From NCBI RefSeq assembly GCF_029870285.1, contig NZ_JACSYA010000006.1, forward strand, positions 62,001 through 126,000: a stretch of 64,000 bases of DNA, written 5' to 3'. The notes under the pieces were generated by a model. It ran no database searches, was not told the origin of the DNA, and was given only the letters and a program-made list of their open reading frames with translations. Origin of the DNA: Delftia sp. PS-11 (GTDB lineage Bacteria; Pseudomonadota; Gammaproteobacteria; Burkholderiales; Burkholderiaceae_C). A program made the position numbers and the translations under genes. Positions 10,957 to 20,800 of the stretch are shown one piece after another (within the stretch, counting starts at the first letter, position 1; every line of letters begins with the position of its first letter).

Positions 10957-11962
10957 AAGTCTCTCCAGCCTGCTCGGCAAGATTCAATGTGCTTGGCAAG
11001 CAATCCTCTCCCCATAAGAACTTGCAAACCAGAGCAACCTGCCCTGGTGCAACCAGAGTGGGCGCATGACCCACCCCTTCGAATTCAACGCAATGCGCTT
11101 TCGGCCCGCGCTGCGCCATGGCCCGGGCCGTGGCGTCTGTCAGCAGATCGGACTGCGCTCCACGGACAAGCAAGACACGTGCCGTGATCTGGTCATACAA
11201 CTGCCAGAGCATGGCTTCGCCCGCCTGCGCCATCTCGCGCGTCATGCCGGCCAGGGGCGCGGCAATCATCGGGTCGTAGTGCAGCACCACGCCCTCTGCC
11301 GCTGGACGCAGCATGGGCTGCGTCAGCCGCAGCCACTGCTGGTCGCTATGTGGCCCGAATCCTGCGGAAATCAAGCGCAGCGCAGCCGCCGCCTGCAACT
11401 CGTCAGGAAAATGCAGGCTTTTACCCAGGTACTGGCCAATGCGCTCCAGCGCGGTCCATTCGATCACAGGCCCCACGTCATTGAGTACCAGACGCCGGAT
11501 GGGCGCAGGCAGCGGCAGGCCGGGCTGGCCCGCGAGCGCCATGCCGATCAGCCCTCCCATGCTGGTGCCGACCCAATCCAGATGGCGGACAGGCGCACGG
11601 GCATGGACCTGGGCCAGCAGCGCCAGCATATCGGCGGCATACAGCGGCACCTGGTAACCGGAGGGCTCCTGCAGCCAGTCGCTCTCGCCACGGCCGGCCA
11701 CATCGGGGCAGATCACGCGCGCGCGCAAACTCAACTGCTCGGCCAATGCATCGAAATCGCGCCCCTGGCGCGACAGTCCGTGCACACACACCACCACATC
11801 GGGATGGCAAGGATCGCCCGTGTGGTTCCACTCCCAGTAGGCCATGCGGCGCACGGGCGGGGAAGCATCTTGGGCGGGAGAAGGGTCCGAGGCACTGCTC
11901 CAGGAGGCGGGACGCCCGGCGGCTGCCGGGCAAGGTACGTAGTTCAGCGTAGGATGATTCAT
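10940..11962 (-). CDS. Alpha/beta-fold hydrolase
   Basis: A 340-residue alpha/beta hydrolase. After a Pro/Ser-rich N-terminal stretch of about 40 residues come the oxyanion HG (61-62), the nucleophile elbow GTSMGG (S134), a likely acid in GAQSD and the catalytic histidine in GVGHAP near the C-terminus. Substrate unknown; its position divergent from bdhA (68 bp) raises the possibility of a hydroxybutyrate-oligomer or ester hydrolase. Its 3' end overlaps relA by 17 bp, suggesting coupled translation. The start could instead be the ATG at 12007; neither has a good ribosome site. Confidence 0.85.
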   Translation of the reverse strand: MNHPTLNYVPCPAAAGRPASWSSASDPSPAQDASPPVRRMAYWEWNHTGDPCHPDVVVCVHGLSRQGRDFDALAEQLSLRARVICPDVAGRGESDWLQEPSGYQVPLYAADMLALLAQVHARAPVRHLDWVGTSMGGLIGMALAGQPGLPLPAPIRRLVLNDVGPVIEWTALERIGQYLGKSLHFPDELQAAAALRLISAGFGPHSDQQWLRLTQPMLRPAAEGVVLHYDPMIAAPLAGMTREMAQAGEAMLWQLYDQITARVLLVRGAQSDLLTDATARAMAQRGPKAHCVEFEGVGHAPTLVAPGQVALVCKFLWGEDCLPSTLNLAEQAGETYENRY

Positions 11963-12030
11963 GGGAGCGCATTCACGGAGCCGGCGCCGATAATGGCTGT
12001 ATCGCATCGTAATTCATTCGGAGACTCTCT

Positions 12031-12825
12031 ATGTTGAAAGGCAAGACCGCGCTGGTGACAGGCTCGACCAGCGGTATCGGCCTCGGAATCGCCAAGGCGC
12101 TTGCGCGCCAGGGCGCCAACATCGTGCTCAACGGCTTCGGCGACGTGGACGGCCCGCGCGCGGAAGTACTGGCCGCAGGCCAGGCTGCGGGCGTCCAGGT
12201 GGCCTACCATGGCGCCGACATGAGCCGGGTGGCGGACATCGAGGACATGGTCCAGTACAGCGTGCGCAACTTCGGCCAGATCGACATCCTCGTGAACAAC
12301 GCCGGCATACAGCATGTAGCGCGCGTGGAGGACTTCCCCCCTGAACGCTGGGATGCCATCATCGCCATCAACCTGTCCAGCGCCTTCCACACCTCGCGCC
12401 TGGTCCTGCCCATGATGCAGGCAGCCGATGGCGGCAAGGGCTGGGGCCGCATCATCAACGTCGCCTCGGTGCATGGCCTGGTGGGTTCGGCACAGAAATC
12501 CGCGTATGTGGCGGCCAAGCACGGCATCGTGGGCCTGACCAAGGTCACCGCGCTGGAAAACGCCACCACGGGCGTGACCTGCAACGCCATCTGCCCCGGC
12601 TGGGTGCTGACGCCGCTGGTGCAAAAACAGGTCGATGCCAAGGCCGCACAGCACGGCATCAGCAACGAGGAGGCGACCCGATTGCTGCTGGGCGAAAAAG
12701 AGCCCTCCATGCAATTCACCACGCCCGAGGAGCTGGGCGAACTGGCCGTTTTCTTCTGCTCGCCGGCAGGCGCCAACGTGCGCGGCGTGGCCTGGAATAT
12801 GGACGGCGGCTGGGCTGCGCAGTAA
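12031..12825 (+). CDS. bdhA: 3-hydroxybutyrate dehydrogenase
   Basis: NAD-dependent oxidation of D-3-hydroxybutyrate to acetoacetate in polyhydroxybutyrate use. The 264-residue short-chain dehydrogenase has the cofactor motif TGSTSGIG (10-17), NNAG, the catalytic Ser/Tyr/Lys within ASVHG and SAYVAAKHG, and the C-terminal GVAWNMDGGW typical of this enzyme. Length is normal. The ATG has GGAGA about 7 nt upstream. It is divergent from the alpha/beta hydrolase and convergent with the SIMPL gene. Confidence 0.95.
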   Translation: MLKGKTALVTGSTSGIGLGIAKALARQGANIVLNGFGDVDGPRAEVLAAGQAAGVQVAYHGADMSRVADIEDMVQYSVRNFGQIDILVNNAGIQHVARVEDFPPERWDAIIAINLSSAFHTSRLVLPMMQAADGGKGWGRIINVASVHGLVGSAQKSAYVAAKHGIVGLTKVTALENATTGVTCNAICPGWVLTPLVQKQVDAKAAQHGISNEEATRLLLGEKEPSMQFTTPEELGELAVFFCSPAGANVRGVAWNMDGGWAAQ

Positions 12826-12853
12826 CGCGGCGCAGCTGCCAAGCCGGGCAGAA

Positions 12854-12924
12854 GTCACCAAGGAGGTGCCAATGCACAGCCTTGGTGACAGCCGCCCCTA
12901 TGGCCTGTTAAGTGTGCACAGGCC
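12854..12924. repeat. Two stem-loops between converging bdhA and SIMPL genes
   Basis: GTCACCAAGG (12854-12863) pairs perfectly with CCTTGGTGAC (12880-12889), and GGCCTGT (12902-12908) pairs with ACAGGCC (12918-12924). The second stem abuts the SIMPL stop codon. Neither has a T-run; they probably mark the 3' ends of both converging transcripts. Confidence 0.6.
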
Positions 12925-13668
12925 CTAATGCATCTGCACAGAACCGGAGACGTTGACCACAACCTGGGCCTTGCCCGCCTCCACGGGCACAGCGTCCATC
13001 TCGGCGCCACTGGCCTTTGCCGCCATCGCGAACATGCGCGGGCGCGGCGGCACGGAGGCATCACTGCCGCTGACAGCGACCTCGCGCAGGCTGTAGCTGG
13101 CAAAGCCGAAACTCCTGGCCAGCGTGGAGGCACGCTGCTTGAACAGCTCGATGGCCTTGGCCTGGGCCTCTCCCTCGACTTTCTCGCGGGCCTCGCGCGA
13201 CAGGCCAAAGCCGATCTGGGCCAGCGCCATGTCCTGGACCTGCGCCGCCGCCTGGGTAATGCGCGCGAAGTCGCGGCCCTCCAGGACGATCTCGGCACGG
13301 CCCTGCCAGCCATCGATCCGGTTGTCCTTGTTGTAGCGCGGATAGATGCCGAAGCTGCCCGAGCGCACATCCATCAGACCGGGCTGGGCCGTGCGCCGGG
13401 TGGCTGCCATGGCCGCCTCGACCACTTTCTGCAGCTGGGCCTGCACCGTCGCAGCATCCTTGCCATCGCGTGTGGCAGACAAGGTGGCAGTCAACAGGTC
13501 CTGCACCACTTCAACAGAACCTTCCGCCGACAACTGGACCACATTCATGGGCTGCGCCGGCACAGCGGCCGCGCCCTGGGCCCAGGCGCCACCGGCGCAG
13601 GCCAGTGCAGCAGCGGCCAGCATGGGCCGCAGCCAGGGATGGGAGTATGGTCTGGAGAGCTTGCTCAT
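12925..13668 (-). CDS. SIMPL domain-containing exported protein (DUF541)
   Basis: A 247-residue protein with a clear signal peptide (hydrophobic AAAALACAGGAWA, cleavage near residue 30), followed by a SIMPL/DUF541 domain covering almost all the rest. The motifs NVVQLSAEGSVEV, LSATRDGKD and NKDNRIDGWQGRAEI are typical. The family includes the E. coli oxidative-stress defence protein YggE; the molecular role is not known and it is expected in the periplasm. Single gene, convergent with bdhA and divergent from ompR. Confidence 0.88.
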   Translation of the reverse strand: MSKLSRPYSHPWLRPMLAAAALACAGGAWAQGAAAVPAQPMNVVQLSAEGSVEVVQDLLTATLSATRDGKDAATVQAQLQKVVEAAMAATRRTAQPGLMDVRSGSFGIYPRYNKDNRIDGWQGRAEIVLEGRDFARITQAAAQVQDMALAQIGFGLSREAREKVEGEAQAKAIELFKQRASTLARSFGFASYSLREVAVSGSDASVPPRPRMFAMAAKASGAEMDAVPVEAGKAQVVVNVSGSVQMH

Positions 13669-13979
13669 GCATTCACCCTTTGCAAAGAAAGGACCTTCAG
13701 GGATACAGCCACTGCCCGTCCTTTCGCTTCGGCAGGCGGCCCACGGATCTGCACTGGCTTGCGATTTGCAGCCGTTGCATCTGAGATTGATCGCATTATT
13801 GCAACGACAAGTGCATCAATCCACATTAATCCCAGTCAAAAATCGTCAAGAAACATTTATTGTTCTAAATTTAAAAGCAACATCTGTAACACAAGGCAAA
13901 TGATGCTCTGCTTTTCCAGACTTTTCACTGCAAGCTGGCGACAATGGCCGCTGTTACAAATGACGGACAGAGGACGACC
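13669..13979. promoter_or_regulatory. Intergenic promoter region between the SIMPL gene and ompR
   Basis: 311 bp, unusually AT-rich at 13785-13910. TGTAACA at 13885-13891 and its inverse TGTTACA at 13952-13958 match the core of OmpR-type sites and flank the likely ompR promoter. An inverted pair GATTGAT (13785-13791)/ATCAATC (13815-13821) is also present. No gene is seen. Confidence 0.5.
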
Positions 13980-14711
13980 ATGGCAACTGCGACCAACCGT
14001 ACCGACAAAATCCTGGTAGTGGACGACGATGCGCGTATCCGCGACCTGCTGCGCCGCTACCTGACGCAGGAAGGCTTCGAGATCATGATCGCGGAAGACG
14101 GCAAGGCGCTGAACCGCATCCTGCTGCGCGAAACCGTGGACCTGATCGTTCTGGACCTGATGATGCCTGGCGAGGACGGCCTGTCGATCTGCCGCCGCCT
14201 GCGTTCGGCCAATGACCGCACCCCCATCATCATGCTGACAGCCAAGGGCGAGGATGTGGACCGCATCGTGGGCCTGGAAGTCGGCGCCGACGACTACCTG
14301 GGCAAACCCTTCAATCCGCGCGAGTTGCTGGCGCGCATCCATGCGGTGCTGCGCCGCCGCCCTCCTCTGGAGGCGCCTGGTGCACCGTCGGGCGACAATG
14401 AGGTGGTAAGCTTTGGCCCCTTTACCTTCGACCTGGGCACGCGTGTGCTGCAAAAGAATGGCGAGGAACTGCCGCTGACCACGGGCGAATTCGCCATGCT
14501 CAAGGCGCTGGTGCGCCACCCGCGCCAGCCGCTGTCGCGCGAGAAGCTCGCCCTGCTGGCACGCGGCCGCGAATTCGAGCCATTCGACCGCAGCCTGGAC
14601 GTGCAGGTCTCGCGTCTGCGCAAGCTCATCGAGGAAGATGCAGCCGCGCCACGCTACATCCAGACCGTCTGGGGCGTCGGCTATGTGTTCGTACCCGATG
14701 GCGCCAACTGA
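13980..14711 (+). CDS. ompR: OmpR-family response regulator
   Basis: DNA-binding output of a two-component system with the kinase immediately downstream. The 243-residue protein has a receiver domain (VVDDD at 13-17, phospho-acceptor D59, K109) and a C-terminal winged helix (about 140-238) ending VWGVGYVF. Receiver and effector resemble E. coli OmpR, which senses envelope/osmotic state. The start at 13980 is chosen because GAGG lies 6 nt upstream; an earlier in-frame ATG at 13944 has none. The 103-bp gap to the kinase has no terminator. Confidence 0.92.
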   Translation: MATATNRTDKILVVDDDARIRDLLRRYLTQEGFEIMIAEDGKALNRILLRETVDLIVLDLMMPGEDGLSICRRLRSANDRTPIIMLTAKGEDVDRIVGLEVGADDYLGKPFNPRELLARIHAVLRRRPPLEAPGAPSGDNEVVSFGPFTFDLGTRVLQKNGEELPLTTGEFAMLKALVRHPRQPLSREKLALLARGREFEPFDRSLDVQVSRLRKLIEEDAAAPRYIQTVWGVGYVFVPDGAN

Positions 14712-14814
14712 TGATGGCCATCCGCCGTTGTGCAGGCAGAGACAACCGGTAACGCATGCCGGCCGGCAAAGGCGTAATCTCGCAGCCGGCCGCTAGAACG
14801 ACAAACCGCACTCC

Positions 14815-16329
14815 ATGAGCTCCTTCACCGCTCCGCCAGCAGACGCCACGAGCCCGGCGCCCCTCGAGTACGAGCGGCGCATGACGACGCGCTCCCCGCT
14901 GGGACTCAATCTTTTCTGGCGCACCTTCTGCCTGCTGGCCCTGCTGCTGGTAGGCAGCATCCTGGCCTGGCTGCAGACATTGCGCGCGCTGGAGTTCGAG
15001 CCCCGCACGCTGCATACGGCACAGCAGATCGCTTCCCTGGTCAACCTCAGCCGCGCGGCGCTGGTGCATTCGGACGCCATCAACCGTGTCTCGCTGATCA
15101 AGACCATGGCTGACCAGGAAGGTGTGCGCATCCTGCCGCGCGAGCCCGGCGACAGCTTCGAGCTGCTGGACCAGAGCACGCTAGGCAACCGGCTGACCGA
15201 GGAGCTGACGCGCCGCCTGGGCTACGGCACCATCGTGGCACGCAGCGTCAATGGCGAGCCTGGCCTGTGGGTGGGCTTCACGATCAATGGCGACCGCACC
15301 TGGCTGCTGATGGACCGCTCGCGCTTCACGCCCGCCAGCGGTCGCACCTGGATGATCTGGCTGATCACGGCCGGCCTGCTGTCCCTGGCCGGCGCAGCCG
15401 CCATCGCACGCCTGATCAACCGGCCGCTCAAGCAGCTGAGCTATGCCGCCAACCGCGTACGCGATGGCGACTTCGAAGCCAGCCAGCTCGACGAGGAAGC
15501 CGTGACCAGCGAAATCCGCGAGGTCAACATCGGCTTCAACCGCATGGCGCAGAAGCTGGCCAAGCTGGAGCAGGACCGCGCCGTCATGCTGGCGGGCATC
15601 TCGCACGACCTGCGCACACCGCTGGCGCGCCTGCGGCTGGAGACCGAGATGAGCGTGGTGGACGATGTGGCACGCGAGCACATGGTGGCCGACATCGTCC
15701 AGCTCGACGCGACCATCGACAAGTTCCTCGACTATGCCCGCCCCGACCATGTGACGCTCAACCCCGTCAACCTGCATGCCGTGGTTTCCTCCTGCGCGTA
15801 TGCCGTGCAGGACCACCGCGAGCTGCAGATCAACATGACCGTGCCAGAGGGCGTCTACGTGATGGCGGACGAGGTGGAGCTGGCCCGGGTGATCTCCAAC
15901 CTGTTCGAAAACGCGCGCCGCTACGGCAAGACACCCGAGACCGAGACCACATACGTGGACGTCAGCGTCACCGAGCGCGAGAGCTGGGTGGTGATCCGCA
16001 TCCGCGACCATGGCCGCGGCGTTCCGCCCGAGCAGTTGGCCAGCCTGACCCAGCCTTTTTTCCGGGGCGACTCCGCACGCACGGCTGCCGCAGGCGCGGG
16101 CCTTGGCCTGTCCATCGTGGACAAGACCGTGCAGCGCATGGGAGGAGTGTTCGCGCTGTCCAATTCCTCCACCGGCGGCCTGGTCGCCCATGTGCAATTG
16201 CAGCGCGCCTCCAGCGTGGCCAAGGGCGCAGAGCCCGAACAGCGCCTGCAGCGCCCGCAGATCAAGCGCCAGTTGCCCCCCCGCGCACAAGGCGGACAGG
16301 CTGAGGCACAGGACGCCGCCAGCAACTGA
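14815..16329 (+). CDS. envZ: EnvZ-like sensor histidine kinase
   Basis: Inner-membrane partner of the adjacent response regulator. In the 504-residue protein: TM1 about 33-55, periplasmic sensor loop about 56-178, TM2 about 179-198, HAMP about 199-251, H-box GISHDLRTPL with H264, N-box with N366, and G-boxes DHGRGVPP and GAGLGLSIV. An unconserved Pro/Gln-rich tail of about 45 residues follows. The start may be the ATG at 14815 or the in-frame ATG at 14881, which would drop 22 residues before TM1; neither has a strong ribosome site. Confidence 0.88.
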   Translation: MSSFTAPPADATSPAPLEYERRMTTRSPLGLNLFWRTFCLLALLLVGSILAWLQTLRALEFEPRTLHTAQQIASLVNLSRAALVHSDAINRVSLIKTMADQEGVRILPREPGDSFELLDQSTLGNRLTEELTRRLGYGTIVARSVNGEPGLWVGFTINGDRTWLLMDRSRFTPASGRTWMIWLITAGLLSLAGAAAIARLINRPLKQLSYAANRVRDGDFEASQLDEEAVTSEIREVNIGFNRMAQKLAKLEQDRAVMLAGISHDLRTPLARLRLETEMSVVDDVAREHMVADIVQLDATIDKFLDYARPDHVTLNPVNLHAVVSSCAYAVQDHRELQINMTVPEGVYVMADEVELARVISNLFENARRYGKTPETETTYVDVSVTERESWVVIRIRDHGRGVPPEQLASLTQPFFRGDSARTAAAGAGLGLSIVDKTVQRMGGVFALSNSSTGGLVAHVQLQRASSVAKGAEPEQRLQRPQIKRQLPPRAQGGQAEAQDAASN

Positions 16330-16361
16330 GCCTGGGCTGGCGCCCGGACATGCAAGGCCCC

Positions 16362-16841
16362 TCAGGCCCTGAACAGCAGCGCGGCTGCGCGGGCTTCCAT
16401 GGCCTGCTGCTGGCCCACGGGCCCCAGCTTCTCGGCAGTCTTGGCCTTGACATTGACCTGGTCGAGCGCAAGGCCCAGGGTCAGGGCAATGCGCTCGCGC
16501 ATGGCATCGATATGCGGTGCCAGCTTGGGCGCCTGGGCAATGATGGTGCTGTCGATATTGGCGATCTCCAGGCCCGTGGCACGCACACGGCGCGCAGCCT
16601 CGGCCAGCAGCACCAGCGAGTCGGCGCCCCTGAACGCGGGATCGGTATCAGGAAAATGGCGACCGATATCGCCCAGCGCCGCGCCGCCCAGCAGCGCGTC
16701 GGTGATGGCATGCAGCAGCACATCGGCATCGGAGTGGCCCAGCAGGCCCAGCGAATGCGGCACCTCGACGCCGCCCAGGATCAGTTTGCGCCCCGGCACC
16801 AGAGCGTGCACGTCCCAGCCCTCGCCAATACGGAAATTCAT
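16362..16841 (-). CDS. ispF: 2-C-methyl-D-erythritol 2,4-cyclodiphosphate synthase
   Basis: Fifth step of the MEP isoprenoid pathway, a trimeric zinc enzyme. In the 159-residue product the metal ligands D10, H12 (GWDVHAL) and H44 (LLHAITD) are in place, as are GHSDAD and FPDTDP. The start is the ATG at 16841 giving MNFRIGEG; the frame extends upstream without family-like sequence. ispD lies 57 bp upstream on the same strand. Confidence 0.97.
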   Translation of the reverse strand: MNFRIGEGWDVHALVPGRKLILGGVEVPHSLGLLGHSDADVLLHAITDALLGGAALGDIGRHFPDTDPAFRGADSLVLLAEAARRVRATGLEIANIDSTIIAQAPKLAPHIDAMRERIALTLGLALDQVNVKAKTAEKLGPVGQQQAMEARAAALLFRA

Positions 16842-16898
16842 GTCAAATGCCTCAGATGCTTGCGCTGCAAGGCCGCGCATGGCGGACCTGCAGCCGTT

Positions 16899-17726
16899 TC
16901 AGAAAAAGGGATTTCCAGCCGCCTGGCCCGGGCTGCGCAGCCCCTGGTAGCGCTCCAGCGTGGCGCCATGCCCGCGCTGTGCCAGTACGGCCTCGGCCAG
17001 TGCGAAATCCTCGGGATAGGTCACCTTGAAATTCTGTGCGCTGCCCGGCACCAGCCGGGGCCGCAGGCCCACAGCCTCCATGGCGCTGGCTTCGTCGGTC
17101 ACGCCATCACCCGCCTGCTGCAGGGCATTGCGCAGCTGCGCGATGCGAAACATCTGCGGCGTCTGTGCCAGCCACTTGTCGCTGCGGTCCACCGTGGCGG
17201 CCACGCGCACGCCGCCGGGGCCGGCCACGGCCGCCTTGAGCGTATCCGGCAGCTTATGCGCCAGCAGGCCGCCCACGGCATCGTGTTCGCAGGCATCGAT
17301 GAGCGCATCGATCTGCTCGGGCGTCACCAGGCAGCGCGCGGCGTCGTGCACCAGCACCCAGTCACTGTCGCTGGCGCCCAGCGTGCCAAGGGCATGCAGG
17401 CCGTTGGCCACCGTCTCGGCGCGCGTCGCACCTCCGTACGGGGCCGTCGAGTGCGAGGCGGGCTGCGGGCACACACCGCCACGCCAGAATCCATCGCCGG
17501 GCGCGATCACGACCAGGGTATGGTGCACGCGCGGCACGCCTGCAAAGGCTGCCAGCGTATGCATGACCATGGGGGCGCCTGCCACGCTCTGGTATTGCTT
17601 GGGCAAGCCGGGCTCGCAAACTCCCGCCGCCACAGCCCGTGAGCCCGTGCCAGCGCAGGGAATCAGCGCCCAGAAACGCGCATTGCTGTCGGAAACCGGC
17701 ACCGTGGCCGCAAGCAGATCGGTCAT
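16899..17726 (-). CDS. ispD: 2-C-methyl-D-erythritol 4-phosphate cytidylyltransferase
   Basis: Third MEP-pathway step, forming CDP-methylerythritol from CTP. The 275-residue protein carries the nucleotide-binding PCAGTGSR, GLPKQY, GGATRAETVANGL, VHDAARC and the acidic pair region TDEASAM. It is longer than E. coli IspD (236 residues), mainly through an N-terminal extension of about 18 residues and an insertion near GVCPQPASHSTAPYG. ispF follows at 57 bp. Divergent from mfd with 129 bp between. Confidence 0.95.
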   Translation of the reverse strand: MTDLLAATVPVSDSNARFWALIPCAGTGSRAVAAGVCEPGLPKQYQSVAGAPMVMHTLAAFAGVPRVHHTLVVIAPGDGFWRGGVCPQPASHSTAPYGGATRAETVANGLHALGTLGASDSDWVLVHDAARCLVTPEQIDALIDACEHDAVGGLLAHKLPDTLKAAVAGPGGVRVAATVDRSDKWLAQTPQMFRIAQLRNALQQAGDGVTDEASAMEAVGLRPRLVPGSAQNFKVTYPEDFALAEAVLAQRGHGATLERYQGLRSPGQAAGNPFF

Positions 17727-17792
17727 GGGGCCGGATTGTAGGGCCCGCCAGCTGGTGCTTGCCCATGCACGGACCCAGGGGATACACCTCGC

Positions 17793-17833
17793 TAAAATGG
17801 CAGATCACCCCTCTGCCCAGGCCGAGGGGTTTT
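17793..17833 (+). promoter_or_regulatory. mfd promoter -10 and leader stem-loop with T-run
   Basis: TAAAAT at 17793-17798 is a good -10 for mfd. A stem CCCCTC (17808-17813)/GAGGGG (17824-17829) followed by TTTT (17830-17833) would begin only a few nucleotides into the transcript and ends 22 nt before the mfd ATG. It could stabilise the 5' end or act as a short attenuator. Confidence 0.55.
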
Positions 17834-17855
17834 GTCGTTATCCCGCCGCCACACC

Positions 17856-20800
17856 ATGGAACTGCCCAAGCTCTCTCCCGGAAAACGCTTCACCCTGCCC
17901 CGCCCCGTGGGCAGCGCCGATGCCCTGATGCTGGCCCGCCTGGGCGAGCGTGAGAAGGCTGCCGGCCGTGTGACGGCCATCGTCACGGCCGACGCATCGG
18001 ACGCACAGCGGCTGATCGACGAGATGGCGTTCTTCGCGCCCGACCTGCGCTGCGCGCTGTTTCCAGACTGGGAGACGCTGCCCTACGACAGTTTCTCGCC
18101 GCACCAGGATCTGATCAGCGAGCGTCTGGCCACACTGTGGCGCATCAACCAGCGCGACAAGGAGCAAGGCGCAGATGTGGTGCTGGTGCCCGCGACGACA
18201 GCCCTGTACCGGCTCGCCCCGCCCTCCTTCCTGGCGGGCTACACCTTTCATTTCAAGACCGGCCAGAAGCTGGACGAGGCCAGGCTCAAGGCCCAGTTGA
18301 CGCTGGCCGGCTACCAGCATGTCTCCCAGGTGGTCAGCCACGGCGAATATGCCGTGCGCGGCGGCCTGATCGACCTGTTCCCCATGGGCTCGCTGCAGCC
18401 CTATCGCGTGGACCTGTTCGATGACGAGATCGACTCCATCCGCACCTTCGATCCCGACACCCAGCGCAGCCTCTACCCCGTGCCGCAGGTGCGCCTGCTG
18501 CCGGGGCGGGAATTCCCCATGGACGAGCAGGCCCGCGCCAAGTTCCGCCAGCGCTGGCGCGAACTGCTCGAAGGCGACCCCACGCGCAGCCGCATCTACA
18601 AGGACATGGGCCAGGGGCTGGCCACGGCAGGCATCGAGTACTACCTGCCGCTGTTCTTCGACGAGACGGCCACGGTCTTCGACTACCTGGGCGAAGAGGC
18701 CACCGTGGTGCTGCATGGCGATCTGGAGCCAGCCTTCCAGCGCTTCTGGCAGGACACCAGAGAGCGCTACCGCCTGGTGCAGGGCGACCCCGAGCGCCCG
18801 GCACTGGCGCCCGAAGTCCTGTTTCTGTCGGCCGACCAGTTCTATGCGCAGGCCAAGGCCTATGCGCAGCTATCGCTGCGCCCGAGCAGCGAGGACACGG
18901 CTGACGCAGAACCGTTCCAGAAGCTGCCGGATCTGTCCGTGGCGCGCGGCGCGGACGATCCGCTGGCCAGGCTGCAGGCGCACATCGACGCCAGCGCCCA
19001 CCGCATCCTGCTGCTGGCCGAGTCCGATGGCCGGCGCGAAAGCCTGCTGGATTTTCTGCGCGCCTCGGGCGTGAACCCGCCAGTCTTCGACTCGCTGGCC
19101 GAGTTCCAGGGCGATGCAGGCGAAAAGATCGGCATCGCCACGGCCGCGCTGATGACCGGCTTTGCCTGGGCCGCGCAAGGCCTGGACTTCGTCACCGAGA
19201 CCGAACTGTTTGCCACCAGCCCCTCGGGCCGCAGGCGCCGCCGCCAGGAGCAGGTCAGCGATGTCGAGGCGCTGATCAAGGACCTGTCCGAGCTCAAGGT
19301 GGGCGACCCCGTGGTGCACTCCGACCACGGCATCGGCCGCTACCATGGCCTGATCCATATGGACATGGGCCAGAAAAACCCCGACGGCACGCCCGCGCTG
19401 CAGGAATTCCTGCACCTGGAGTACGCAGGCGATGCCGTGCTCTACGTGCCAGTGAGCCAGCTGCAGCTGATCAGCCGCTACACCGGCGTCTCGCCCGAGG
19501 ACGCGCCTTTGCACAAGCTCGGCGGCACGCAGTGGGAAAAGGCCCGGCGCAAGGCCGCAGAGCAGGTGCGCGACTCGGCCGCCGAGCTGCTCAACATCTA
19601 CGCGCGCCGTGCTGCGCGCCAGGGCCATGCCTTCCGCTACTCGCCGCAGGACTACGAACAGTTCGCCAACGACTTCGGCTTCGAGGAAACGGCCGACCAA
19701 CGCGCCGCCATCCATGCCGTGGTGCAGGACATGATCAGCCCCCGGCCCATGGACCGGCTGGTCTGCGGCGACGTGGGCTTCGGCAAGACCGAGGTGGCGC
19801 TGCGTGCGGCCTTCGTGGCCGTCACCGGCGGCAAGCAGGTGGCCTTCCTGGCGCCGACCACGCTGCTGGCCGAGCAGCACTACCAGACCCTGGTGGACCG
19901 CTTCTCCAAATGGCCCATCAAGGTGGCGGAAGTCTCGCGCTTTCGTTCAGGCAAGGAAATCACGGCTGCCGTCAAGGGCATCGCCGACGGCTCGGTGGAC
20001 ATCGTCGTGGGCACGCACAAGCTGCTGTCCGAGTCCACCCGGTTCAAGAACCTGGGCCTGCTGATCATCGACGAGGAACACCGCTTCGGCGTGCGCCACA
20101 AGGAGGCCATGAAGGCCATGCGCGCCGAAGTGGACGTGCTCACGCTGACGGCCACCCCCATTCCCCGCACCATGGGCATGGCGCTCGAAGGACTGCGTGA
20201 CCTGTCTGTCATCGCCACTGCGCCCCAGCGGCGCCTGGCCATCAAGACCTTTGTTCGCAACGAAGGCACGGGCGTGATCCGCGAGGCCGTGCTGCGCGAG
20301 CTCAAGCGCGGCGGCCAGTGCTACTTCCTGCACAACGAGGTCGAGACCATCGAGAACCGCAAGCAAAAGCTCGAAGAAATCCTGCCCGAGGCACGCATCG
20401 CCGTGGCCCACGGCCAGATGCCCGAGCGCGAGCTGGAGCGGGTGATGCGCGACTTCGTGGCCCAGCGCTACAACATCCTGCTGTGCTCGACCATCATCGA
20501 GACCGGCATCGATGTGCCCAGCGCCAACACCATCCTCATCAGCCGCGCCGACAAATTCGGCCTGGCCCAGCTGCACCAGCTGCGCGGGCGCGTGGGCCGC
20601 AGCCACCACCAAGCCTACGCCTACCTGATGGTGCCCGACCTCGACAGCCTGACCAAACAGGCGCAGCAGCGCCTGGAAGCCATCCAGCAGATGGAAGAGC
20701 TGGGCTCGGGCTTTTACCTGGCCATGCACGACCTGGAGATCCGGGGCGCAGGCGAGGTGCTGGGCGAGAGCCAGAGCGGCAACATGATGGAAGTGGGTTT

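Noticed and set aside
8701..11187. An 828-codon open frame on the plus strand
   Set aside because: Antisense shadow of relA and the hydrolase gene; composition is like other shadows and it has no recognisable domain.
17838..18716. Minus-strand open frames within mfd
   Set aside because: mfd is a full-length, motif-complete gene; the antisense frames have no ribosome sites or domains.
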